From positions 1 through 37,128 of the IMG/VR virus record IMGVR_UViG_3300036399_000489: 37,128 nt of DNA. The stretch is one strand, 5' to 3'. Below the pieces are notes generated by a model. It was not told where the DNA came from. It did not search any database and saw only the letters and a program-made list of their open reading frames with translations. How positions within the stretch are numbered: the first letter of the stretch is position 1; every line of letters starts with the position of its first letter. Source of the stretch: a virus. This document shows positions 1 to 6,777 of this stretch, piece after piece. Made by a program: the position numbers and the translations under genes.

Positions 1-1503
1 GGGGATATGTATGTCTCAGGAACAACTTCCTCTACCATCCGCGATCTCCAGGGCGATGAGATGACGACGGATGCACTTAAGTCAATGGCTGATACCGCCA
101 AGAAGAACATGACCATTTGGCTGAACCACAACTACAACGTACCAGAGGACCTCTTTGGGTCCGTCACAGATGCCCGCATTGTCAAGCGCGTTGACGAGGC
201 AAGCGGCGAGCAAGTCTACGACCTCGACATCGACATCAAGGTCTGCCCAGAGGATGAGAACCCTGAGGCGCTCCGCACCTACAAGGCAATCAAGCGCGGC
301 GTTCGACTTGGTCTTTCGATTGGCGCCCGCGTCGATCAGGCTAGCAAGAAGAAGGACAAGGCGACTGGGCTTGAGACCTATGTGATTGAACGAATCTCGC
401 TCCTTGAGTCGTCTGTTGTTGGCATCCCAGCCAATCAGCGCTCCTACCTCCAGAGCGCCCTCAAGAGCCTCCGCGGTCGCAGCAAGGAAATTGCAGAAAT
501 CCAGGATGCGATAAACGAAGTTGAGGAAACCACGACATCTGATACCTTCCAGATCAGCGCGCAGGCGCAGTCAATTACGGCTGCTGACGGCGCTGGCGCA
601 GAGAGCCTTGCTGGGGCGCTCTATTCTGCTAATGAGGCAATTCTGAACACGATTGCTGGAGCCCTCCAAGAGGGTGATGGCATGAGTCAGCAGGGGGTTC
701 TGAACTTCCTTGCTGAGCGTCAGGAGATGCATCAGAAGTGGTCACAGCAGTTGCGTGCCTCCCTCGCTCCTGAGGAGGGTGAGGTTTCGCCTGTTGAAAC
801 CCCAGAAGTTCCCAAGCAGCCCGTCGAGGGTTCGCTTGGGTTTAAGTCAGAGAAGGAGAATGTCCACATGGACAACGCCGAAAATCTGGCTGCTGAGGCT
901 GTTGAGGAAGTTCTTCCTCCAACGCCGCCCGTCGAGGCGCCCGCTGAGGCACCTGTCGTGGAACCAGTAGTCGAAGACGTCGCTGAAGTTGTCGAGGAAG
1001 AGAAGGCTCTTACCCCTGGCGACCGCTGCGCAAACGTTATGGCTGAATTGGAGTCAATCGCCGCTGAGGAGGCTGACGCCAAGAAGGCACAGTACCTGAC
1101 CCACGCCGCTGGCTGGGTTAAAGCGTACACGGAGTATGCGGTTGATCCCGCTGCTACGGAAGAAGAAGACCCAAGTGCGCCTGCTGAAGAGCCAGGCGAT
1201 GCTGAGGAAGTCGAGAACAAGCCAGCCGCTAAGAGCGGTGATGCGGATCTCGCCAAGGTTGCCCTAGAAGCCGCCGAGGCAGCACGCGCAGAGGTGGAGG
1301 CGCTCAAGAGCGCACTTACCGTAGCAGCGGCTGATAAGGCTAAGGTCGAGGCTGACTTTGAACGAGCAGTTGCCCTCCTTGAGAAGGCAGTTGCAATTCC
1401 AGTCGGACGTAAGTCTGGCTATCAACCTTCGAGCAAGACCGCCAGCAAGGCAGTTTGGCTCGAGCCATACGTTCAGCGTTTGCTGGACGCCAATGAGGAG
1501 TAA
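1..1503 (+). CDS. Prohead maturation protease fused to scaffold domain (5' end outside window)
   Basis: This is an HK97-type (S78/U35-like) prohead protease followed by a scaffolding region in one chain. Numbering from the ATG at 7, the NH motif gives catalytic His41, the LGLSIGA motif gives Ser104, and the following LLESSVVGIPAN segment (130-143) matches the conserved end of the family. From about residue 250 the chain becomes acidic and rich in Ala, Glu, Val and Pro, then strongly helical and probably coiled-coil (about 410-465), as in scaffold proteins. The frame is open back to base 1, there is no ribosome site before the ATG at 7, and family members usually have 15-30 more residues before the VSG...D..GD motif, so the true start probably lies upstream. 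The portal gene is expected just before. It acts in capsid assembly, cleaving scaffold and the capsid delta domain. Confidence 0.88.
   Translation, partial: GDMYVSGTTSSTIRDLQGDEMTTDALKSMADTAKKNMTIWLNHNYNVPEDLFGSVTDARIVKRVDEASGEQVYDLDIDIKVCPEDENPEALRTYKAIKRGVRLGLSIGARVDQASKKKDKATGLETYVIERISLLESSVVGIPANQRSYLQSALKSLRGRSKEIAEIQDAINEVEETTTSDTFQISAQAQSITAADGAGAESLAGALYSANEAILNTIAGALQEGDGMSQQGVLNFLAERQEMHQKWSQQLRASLAPEEGEVSPVETPEVPKQPVEGSLGFKSEKENVHMDNAENLAAEAVEEVLPPTPPVEAPAEAPVVEPVVEDVAEVVEEEKALTPGDRCANVMAELESIAAEEADAKKAQYLTHAAGWVKAYTEYAVDPAATEEEDPSAPAEEPGDAEEVENKPAAKSGDADLAKVALEAAEAARAEVEALKSALTVAAADKAKVEADFERAVALLEKAVAIPVGRKSGYQPSSKTASKAVWLEPYVQRLLDANEE
853..870 (+). promoter_or_regulatory. Internal Shine-Dalgarno and in-frame ATG inside the protease-scaffold gene
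   Basis: AAGGAG at 853-858 lies 9 nt before an in-frame ATG at 868-870 (residue 288 of the long frame). The sequence and spacing equal the best ribosome sites in this window. It falls exactly between the protease part and the scaffold part, as in lambda, where Nu3 scaffold is translated from inside the protease gene. Confidence 0.6.
868..1503 (+). CDS. Nested scaffold protein (probable separate product)
   Basis: Starting at the internal ATG at 868, the same frame would yield a 211-residue protein lacking the protease domain. It begins MDNAENLAAEAV, is very acidic in its first half with Pro-Glu-Val repeats, and ends in an Ala/Glu/Lys-rich probable coiled coil and a basic patch (VGRKSGYQ). Separate expression of a scaffold from within the protease gene is established for lambda C/Nu3 and similar phages; here it is inferred from the ribosome site alone. 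Such a start would let the phage make many scaffold copies per protease copy. Confidence 0.5.
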   Translation: MDNAENLAAEAVEEVLPPTPPVEAPAEAPVVEPVVEDVAEVVEEEKALTPGDRCANVMAELESIAAEEADAKKAQYLTHAAGWVKAYTEYAVDPAATEEEDPSAPAEEPGDAEEVENKPAAKSGDADLAKVALEAAEAARAEVEALKSALTVAAADKAKVEADFERAVALLEKAVAIPVGRKSGYQPSSKTASKAVWLEPYVQRLLDANEE

Positions 1504-1506
1504 ATA

Positions 1507-2736
1507 ATGTCTGAAGTACGAGAGCGACTTCAGGATGTCGAGCAGTCGCTCGAGACCCTGAACGACACCTCGATTGTTTCGAAGGACGGCGCGCGCGGCG
1601 CTTCTGCCTTCGACGCTGCTGAGGCTGTCATGGTCCAGAAGGATCTTCGCAAGAAGTTCCAGGCTATGCCAACCCACGAGGTTTACCAGGCTATTGACGT
1701 GCAGGCTTCCCGCGAGACGGGCAAGCAGGCTTCGTCAGATATCCTTAATCAGTTGGCTAACGCCAACCCAACGATCAGCAAGTTGCTCGATTCGAGCGGC
1801 GGCACGGCGCTTATCCGCCAGGACCTAGAGCCAATGCTCTATTCGCTGTTTGTTAAGAAGTTCCCACTCTTTGAGCGCCTCCGCAAGGAGCCTGCAAACG
1901 GGCTTGTGCACGCGTTCAACCAGATCACTTCGTATGGTGATGCCGTGTTCCAGACGGAAACTGGCACCGCCACGGATGATTCCGCGACCTACGCTCGCCA
2001 GACGACGAACATCGCCGTTCTTGCGACCCGCCGTGGTATCACCCTTAAGAGCCAGTTCGCCATCAATCAGGGTGGTGCTGGCTATGATGGTCTTGCGACT
2101 GAACTTGGTTCAGGCGTAACGGCTATCGCTCACAAACTCCAGAAGCAGGTCTTCCAGGGGAACGGCACGACTTCAGCAGGCAATGGCGCGGCTGTGGAGA
2201 TTGGTGATTACGACGCGAACGGCTTCGACGGTCTCCGCAAGTTGCTGGGCTCTGCCGCAGCGGCTGGCAACGGGATCATCGAGAAGGGGAGCGCTACGTA
2301 CACCTCTTCGATCAACAGCGCAGTTGCTGGCATCCTGAACAACGGCGGAAATCCTTCCGCCATCGTTCTCTCGCCAACTGACTATGCTGCATTCGTTGAT
2401 GAGCAGACGCAGTACGTCCGCTTCCCAGGCGCTGGCAACGTAAACCCTGGCGTGAACTTCGGTTCAGTCGCCACGGCAAACGGTCAGTTGCCTGTGCTCG
2501 CGGTTGCTGGTGACTCGATTGGCTCGTATGCCATTTCGTCCGTCAACAAGCGCGACATGTACGTTATCGACGAGGACGCCTGGTCGCTGCCGTACCTTGG
2601 TACAGACTCAATCACCACCCTGGAGATTCCAGTTGGTGTTGGTGGAGCCCTTACCCGACTTTACATCATGTTCACGATGTTCGGTCTGGCAAGCAAGGCT
2701 ACCAAGTTCAACGCAAAGATTCGCGTCAACGCCTAA
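1507..2736 (+). CDS. Major capsid protein, HK97 fold
   Basis: A 409-residue protein directly after the protease/scaffold, with GAGGAG overlapping the previous stop codon. The first 100 or so residues are charged and helical (MSEVRERLQDVEQSLETL...), the expected removable delta domain. The rest has HK97-fold features: a Gly-rich E-loop-like stretch (about 140-180), helical spine around 190-215, and the LSPTDYAAFVDEQTQYVRFP segment (about 290-310) typical of the A domain. The C-terminus (LTRLYIMFTMFGLASKATKFNAKIRVNA) is a usual capsid ending. It forms the icosahedral shell. A terminator-like hairpin follows at once, consistent with a high-level transcript ending here. Confidence 0.93.
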   Translation: MSEVRERLQDVEQSLETLNDTSIVSKDGARGASAFDAAEAVMVQKDLRKKFQAMPTHEVYQAIDVQASRETGKQASSDILNQLANANPTISKLLDSSGGTALIRQDLEPMLYSLFVKKFPLFERLRKEPANGLVHAFNQITSYGDAVFQTETGTATDDSATYARQTTNIAVLATRRGITLKSQFAINQGGAGYDGLATELGSGVTAIAHKLQKQVFQGNGTTSAGNGAAVEIGDYDANGFDGLRKLLGSAAAAGNGIIEKGSATYTSSINSAVAGILNNGGNPSAIVLSPTDYAAFVDEQTQYVRFPGAGNVNPGVNFGSVATANGQLPVLAVAGDSIGSYAISSVNKRDMYVIDEDAWSLPYLGTDSITTLEIPVGVGGALTRLYIMFTMFGLASKATKFNAKIRVNA

Positions 2737-2761
2737 TCGTTAGGGGTTCTCGCGTTAGTGG

Positions 2762-2802
2762 CGGGCGGGTTGTCCTAGGGGGCAGCCCGCCCGTTCTCTT
2801 TA
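2762..2802 (+). terminator. Terminator-like hairpin after the capsid gene
   Basis: CGGGCGGG at 2762-2769 pairs perfectly with CCCGCCCG at 2786-2793, extendable by a G-T and a T-A pair, and is followed by the T-rich TTCTCTTTA. It looks like an intrinsic terminator or partial attenuator between the capsid gene and the small gene at 2816. Confidence 0.7.
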
Positions 2803-2815
2803 GTTAGGAGGAAAC

Positions 2816-3148
2816 ATGGCAAAGTGGGAAGCAAAGGCTGAAGAGCCAGTGGTGGAGGCAGTCGTTGAGGTTGCCCCTGTCGCAGAACCCGCTGTTGAGC
2901 CAGTGGTCGAAGCCGCACCTGCGGTGGAGCCAGAGGTTGCAGCGGAAGTAGAAAAGGTTGTCATTGGCAAGGCTATCAAGAGCGCCAAGGACGAACTCAA
3001 GGGTGAAGAGCGAGTGCGAGTGCGCTGGGAAGGCGCAAGCGCGATTGGCGTTGCTGACGGAACGTTTATTCGTTTCGTTGACGGCGTTGCGAGCGTCGCC
3101 GCTAAGCATCTTGATGAACTCAAGAAGTACGGCGTAGAGAAGTTCTAA
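2816..3148 (+). CDS. Small acidic head protein of unknown function
   Basis: A 110-residue protein with an excellent ribosome site (AGGAGG at 2806-2811). Residues 1-45 are a low-complexity linker of Glu, Val, Pro and Ala repeats (EPVVEA, AVEPVVEA). Residues 48-110 form a compact, mixed-charge domain containing RVRWEGA, TFIRFVDGVASVAAKHLDELKKYGV. The position between capsid and connector genes, the small size and the isolating hairpins on both sides fit a capsid decoration or head accessory protein, but I do not recognise a family, so this is positional inference. The Glu/Val/Pro repeats resemble those in the upstream scaffold (EAPVVEPVVEDV), so a shared origin or shared binding partner is possible. 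Confidence 0.7.
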   Translation: MAKWEAKAEEPVVEAVVEVAPVAEPAVEPVVEAAPAVEPEVAAEVEKVVIGKAIKSAKDELKGEERVRVRWEGASAIGVADGTFIRFVDGVASVAAKHLDELKKYGVEKF

Positions 3149-3167
3149 TCTCCCTTAACAGGTAAAT

Positions 3168-3215
3168 CGCCCGCGCTGTTGTAGCACACGCTGCAATGGA
3201 CGCGGGCGTTCTGTT
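3168..3215 (+). terminator. Terminator-like hairpin after the small head gene
   Basis: CGCCCGCG at 3168-3175 pairs perfectly with CGCGGGCG at 3201-3208, and TTCTGTT follows. Inside the 25-nt loop a second small stem forms (GTAGC with GCTGC around ACAC). The outer stem has nearly the same GCCCGC/GCGGGC core as the hairpin at 2762. Confidence 0.65.
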
Positions 3216-3233
3216 AGGTAGAATAGAACTATG
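3197..3233 (+). promoter_or_regulatory. Predicted promoter with leaderless start for the connector operon
   Basis: The hexamer TGGACG (3197-3202), a 16-nt spacer and TAGAAT (3219-3224) precede the ATG at 3231 by exactly 6 nt. There is no Shine-Dalgarno site before this ATG. The site comes directly after a terminator-like hairpin. The same spacing recurs at four other transcription-unit starts in this window. The -35 match is only moderate. Confidence 0.5.
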
Positions 3234-4145
3234 GTAAAAGTTACGTTCTCCGTTGGTGGAATTGCTACGCAGTACGCTGCTGGCTATCGCTCAATTGAGG
3301 CTGGCAGGGCATCCACTCAGGCAGACGCTCTCGCTAAAAGCGGGACGTTTAGCAACCTTGGAGTTGTCCTAACCCTTATTCCAGGCGTGGAGTCCTACGA
3401 CTTTAACGACGCTGGAGCCGCACGGGGGCAGTGGCACGTCTTTCGACTCAAGAAGGAAAACGGCGATTACTCAGCATGGTTTGCGCCGCAGCAGGGTTTC
3501 TCTGCTGGCTACCTAACGGTCGAGAAGTTTAAGGCGTACGAGATGGGCGACCTTAATGATTTTGAAGGGAAGCCGCTCTCTGACAGCAAACTAGAACGCT
3601 TTATTGGTCTTGCTTCTAGGGCTGCTGATGCTTACTGCGGGCAGCACTTTGGGCTAGAGCAGGTAACGGAGCGACACCGCTGGCGCCAAGAGACCCGCAG
3701 GATTTATCCGCGTCAAGCCAACGTGGTCAGCGTTTCCAGCCTAAAAATTTACGTATCCTCTGGGCAACTTGCCACGTTCAGCCTTAACGACCTCTTCATT
3801 AACAGCAACGAGAACAACGTGGAGATCACTTCGCTTGCCAGCGTTACCTATTCCATCTTCCCTGCAATTGTTGCCCTTGGGCTTACGACCCCAACGGCTG
3901 AGATCACCTATATCCATGGGTTTGACCCGATCCCGCAGGATCTCGAAGATGCTACGGCATTTATCACCGTCGACCTGCTTGGGCGAGATGCGCTTGCAAA
4001 GCAGGGCACCATTGGTCTCAATCGACTTATCGTTGGGGACACTCAGATGTTCCTCGACGTCCCACAGAAGGGAATGCGCAGCCAGCATATTCCCCAGCAC
4101 GCAGCAGCCATTCTTGACCGCTACGTGAAGGTGAATATTCGATGA
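3231..4145 (+). CDS. Head-tail connector / adaptor protein with N-terminal extension
   Basis: A 304-residue protein. The part from about residue 97 (YLTVEKFKAYEMGDL...LSDSKLERFIGLASRAADAYCGQHFG) follows the pattern of gp6-like head-tail adaptor proteins, in which a helical start is followed by a beta region that docks under the portal. The first roughly 95 residues (beta-rich, containing WHVFRLKKENGDYSAWFAPQQG) are additional to the usual adaptor and unrecognised. The protein ends one start-stop overlap before the next gene (ATGA), showing translational coupling. It should sit at the portal ring in the mature virion. Assignment rests on motif pattern and position between capsid and tail-completion genes. 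Confidence 0.7.
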   Translation: MVKVTFSVGGIATQYAAGYRSIEAGRASTQADALAKSGTFSNLGVVLTLIPGVESYDFNDAGAARGQWHVFRLKKENGDYSAWFAPQQGFSAGYLTVEKFKAYEMGDLNDFEGKPLSDSKLERFIGLASRAADAYCGQHFGLEQVTERHRWRQETRRIYPRQANVVSVSSLKIYVSSGQLATFSLNDLFINSNENNVEITSLASVTYSIFPAIVALGLTTPTAEITYIHGFDPIPQDLEDATAFITVDLLGRDALAKQGTIGLNRLIVGDTQMFLDVPQKGMRSQHIPQHAAAILDRYVKVNIR

Positions 4146-4474
4146 CGATGCCAGGTGGGCGCTGGAAGGCGACACTCACCCGCATTGGTATGGGTGGGCA
4201 CTCAGCAGATGGTCAGCAGGTAGAGACCAGCAGCACTGTTTGGAATAATGTCCCAGCCTATATCTCAATTAGCAAGAACACTGACGCTGAGAGCCCCACT
4301 GGTCTTAGCAGCGATACGGAATACACTGTTGTTTTGCCGTGGCTCGAATACGAAAAGGAGCCGCTGCCAAACGATACGCTGTCCGTAAACAATATGAGCC
4401 TACGGGTTCTCTGGGTCGAGCAGGACCATTTTAGGCGTCACTTCAAGTGCCACGCTGAGAGGATTTACCCTTAG
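4142..4474 (+). CDS. Head closure / stopper-like protein
   Basis: A 110-residue beta-rich protein overlapping the previous gene by 4 nt (ATGA). It has the size, position and character of the stopper (head completion) protein that follows the adaptor in siphoviruses: a short beta barrel with a charged end (LRVLWVEQDHFRRHFKCHAERIYP). No diagnostic catalytic residues are expected. The call is mostly positional; a minor capsid or tail attachment protein of the same module is the main alternative. Confidence 0.6.
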   Translation: MTMPGGRWKATLTRIGMGGHSADGQQVETSSTVWNNVPAYISISKNTDAESPTGLSSDTEYTVVLPWLEYEKEPLPNDTLSVNNMSLRVLWVEQDHFRRHFKCHAERIYP

Positions 4475-4475
4475 T

Positions 4476-4949
4476 ATGGCTAGCCTTGATGTCACGATCA
4501 ACTTTGACACTGCGAAGATGCGCAAACTCATTAACAACATGGAGGCTGCGAAGCGCGGAGAGGCGCTAGCGGCTGCGTCTAAGGTCATCGACCGCTACAT
4601 CTATAACAACCTTGCCCCACAGATTGCCGCAAGGACTCCAGTCGATACTGGTGCGTTGGTGAATAGCCTTACAAGCCCAGAGGCGCCTGGGGCTATCTAT
4701 AAGGGCGTCATCACTGGCAGCCAGTTCAATCTTGTCTACGGCACAGAGATGGATGCGCAGATGCGTTACGAATACTACGGAGGCGGAAAGACTGGCTCTG
4801 GATCAGTCCCGTACCCATATTTCTACCCTGGGGACGTGGAGCAGGAGCACGGAATGATCTCCTACGGCTTGACCGTTTGGCGAGATATTCTCCACACCTC
4901 AGCCCTAGGAAACATCTCTAAGGCGATCCTGCGGGTGCTTAGGCGGTAG
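4476..4949 (+). CDS. HK97 gp10-like neck / tail completion protein
   Basis: A 157-residue protein starting 1 nt after the previous stop. It has the typical family core: a helical N-terminus, then ARTPVDTGALVNSL (about 53-66), then a beta stretch and LVYGTEMDAQMRYEYY, followed by a proline/aromatic segment (SVPYPYFYPG). This pattern is characteristic of HK97 gp10-like proteins, which join the head connector to the tail. The gene is the last one of the plus-strand head block; its 3' end overlaps the 3' end of the convergent metallophosphoesterase gene by 11 nt. Confidence 0.78.
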   Translation: MASLDVTINFDTAKMRKLINNMEAAKRGEALAAASKVIDRYIYNNLAPQIAARTPVDTGALVNSLTSPEAPGAIYKGVITGSQFNLVYGTEMDAQMRYEYYGGGKTGSGSVPYPYFYPGDVEQEHGMISYGLTVWRDILHTSALGNISKAILRVLRR

Positions 4950-6024
4950 CCTTACCCTCGTAGCGTCGTCCACGCCACACAAGTTCCTTACCAGTCCAAG
5001 AGGCAAAGTCTGGCTGCCATTCGCCTTCTTCAGTCCCCCACAGTTCAATGACCGCAAAGCCAGCAGCCCAGCGGCTGACTTGATGCTGAGCAAGGTAGCC
5101 CAACTCCGTCCTGCGACACATCATCCCCGTAGAGATGGCGACCAACTTCTTCTCTTCTAGTTCAGCGAATCCGCCGCGGGACATGAACGCCATGCCCTGA
5201 GAATGGTCATGACCACCCACAACGCTAACGCCAGCAGCGTCAACGATAGGGAGGATTGAGGCTGCGCCGCCAGCAGTTCGGGAGTATGTCCCGTGTGTGG
5301 CAATGAGGTCCTTTGTGATCTTGTAGTAGGAGCGAAGGTGCTCTGGACCAGCGTACGCTACGCCCTCTGAGAGGCACGGCGTAATCTTCAGGTGGTCTAG
5401 GCGCAGCATGTTTGCAAGCGAGAGAACTTCGTGCCCCTCTGCGTCGACCATGCCTACGAGTTCTGGAGCCTTACGGGAAAGCCACTTCGACATTCGCGCC
5501 TCGTGGTTTCCGTAGACGAAGAAGATCCGCGCATCTTCACCAGCGGCGCAACGAATCTCAGCCAATCGAGCGTGCGCGTGAGCCAACTCATCCTGCACAG
5601 GCATCCCTAGGCGCGGGTCGCGATCAAAGTTTGACACGCTTGTAAGGTCAAGGATGTCTCCTGTGAGGACAATGCGGTCAGGTCGCTCAGCCGCAAGGAA
5701 GGTAAGGAACGCGGCAAATACCGCCTCGTCCTCAAACGGGAACTGGAAGTCACCAGCCGCGACAACTAGTTCGCCCCGCTTTGTTGACGGAGCCTTACCA
5801 ATGCGCTTTAAGTAAGTTAACTTTGCTGGCTTGACGGGAGCGATGTCATGCCTAATCTGCATTGCAGTCTCTGGATCTACCGCAATCTTCTTGCGCTCTT
5901 CCGCCAACCTTTGGCGGTAGGAGTTGGCGCTGACTTTGGGATGTTTGATGCGGAAGTCTTCCCTAGAAAGTCTTGTTAAATCTGCGATTGCCGACTCCGA
6001 CCAGAAGAAACCTTTGTTTGGCAT
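4939..6024 (-). CDS. Calcineurin-like metallophosphoesterase with N-terminal helical domain
   Basis: A 361-residue enzyme with the metal-binding motifs in order: GDFQFP (D92, Q94), TGDILD (D123, D126), YGNHE (N173, H174), ATHG (H244) and GGHDHS (H272, H274). The first motif is D-x-Q where D-x-H is usual. Residues 1-45 (SAIADLTRLSREDFRIKHP...SYRQRL) look like a small helix-turn-helix, a fusion seen in phage phosphoesterases. It is the final gene of the long minus-strand block and has a ribosome site (CGGAGA) 7 nt before its start. The substrate is unknown: phosphodiesters in nucleic acids or a nucleotide signal are possible. It could act in host takeover or DNA processing. Confidence 0.85.
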   Translation of the reverse strand: MPNKGFFWSESAIADLTRLSREDFRIKHPKVSANSYRQRLAEERKKIAVDPETAMQIRHDIAPVKPAKLTYLKRIGKAPSTKRGELVVAAGDFQFPFEDEAVFAAFLTFLAAERPDRIVLTGDILDLTSVSNFDRDPRLGMPVQDELAHAHARLAEIRCAAGEDARIFFVYGNHEARMSKWLSRKAPELVGMVDAEGHEVLSLANMLRLDHLKITPCLSEGVAYAGPEHLRSYYKITKDLIATHGTYSRTAGGAASILPIVDAAGVSVVGGHDHSQGMAFMSRGGFAELEEKKLVAISTGMMCRRTELGYLAQHQVSRWAAGFAVIELWGTEEGEWQPDFASWTGKELVWRGRRYEGKATA

Positions 6025-6051
6025 TTCGAATCTCCGTTCTGGAAGGGCGCC

Positions 6052-6402
6052 CTAGCGGGCAGCCGCATCCTTTGCAGCCTTGACGGATGCCTCAATGGTG
6101 GCTGAGATGGTGTCGTCAGTCAGGGTGATCCCATGACGCTTGAGGTGCTGCTTCAGGATATCGACAGCCTGCGTCTTCTTGAGAGAGCCGTCTGCGCTCG
6201 CAAGTTTCTGCTCAACTGCTGAAACCGTACTTGCGCTCAGCGTTTCGATGAATGCCCACTGCTCCTTGCCAGCCTTGGCGCGGAGGAAATCTGCAACATG
6301 CTTTACGCCAAGCACAAGGCAGGCAACCAGAACGGGTACGGTAACGGTAATAAGTGTGTTGAATAGTGCGCTGGCGACATCGCCGTTAAACACTGAATCC
6401 AT
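6052..6402 (-). CDS. Holin, LLH family
   Basis: A 116-residue protein with one clear N-terminal membrane segment (about 14-36, ALFNTLITVTVPVLVACLVL) and a soluble helical C-terminal part (AVEQKLASADGSLKKTQAVDILKQHL...). This layout, including the Lys-Lys turn and the final IEASVKAAK helix, is that of the LLH holin family. An AGGAGG ribosome site sits 7 nt before the ATG. It lies in a cassette with an endolysin-like peptidase and two other small membrane proteins. Holins open the cytoplasmic membrane at lysis. Confidence 0.75.
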   Translation of the reverse strand: MDSVFNGDVASALFNTLITVTVPVLVACLVLGVKHVADFLRAKAGKEQWAFIETLSASTVSAVEQKLASADGSLKKTQAVDILKQHLKRHGITLTDDTISATIEASVKAAKDAAAR

Positions 6403-6484
6403 ACTTCAACCTCCTAGTACGTTACTGGAAACCCAGCAACCACATCATAACACATACGCACCCATCAGTGCGCAAGATGCCAGA

Positions 6485-6751
6485 TTACAGACCAAACCTC
6501 TTAATCAACTTCTCTGCCGTATGTAGACCTGCGGCGTCAAGGGGTGATTGCCCCTCCTCTTCGTAGATGATGTAAGGAACAGTCTTTACATCATACTTTG
6601 CAACGAGGTCAGGATGCTTGGCGATGTCGTAGCGCAGAACCTCTACTTCTTTGCGCAGTTCCGCAAGTCGATCTAGTTCCGTATGCTGGACCTTGCAGGG
6701 CTGGCACCAGGTCGCCCAAAACTCAATTAGGGTGCGCTTTACAGGGGTCAT
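6485..6751 (-). CDS. Thioredoxin / glutaredoxin-like protein
   Basis: An 88-residue thioredoxin fold protein with the active site WCQPC (C16, C19) and the cis-proline motif TVPY (P59). It begins LIEFWATWCQPCKVQHTEL, which matches thioredoxins closely, but it is shorter than the usual 105 residues, ending soon after the last strand. A perfect AGGAGG lies 8 nt before the ATG. It sits between the endolysin-like peptidase and the LLH holin. It could reduce protein disulfides in the cytosol, supply electrons to a phage or host reductase, or influence the Cys-dependent endolysin next to it; the sequence does not decide. Confidence 0.88.
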   Translation of the reverse strand: MTPVKRTLIEFWATWCQPCKVQHTELDRLAELRKEVEVLRYDIAKHPDLVAKYDVKTVPYIIYEEEGQSPLDAAGLHTAEKLIKRFGL

Positions 6752-6777
6752 GATTTCCGCCTCCTAGAGCGTGAGAT

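Noticed and set aside
6403-6484. A gene or RNA in the 82-bp gap between holin and thioredoxin
   Set aside because: It holds the holin's ribosome site and no open frame or clear stem; nothing else could be supported.
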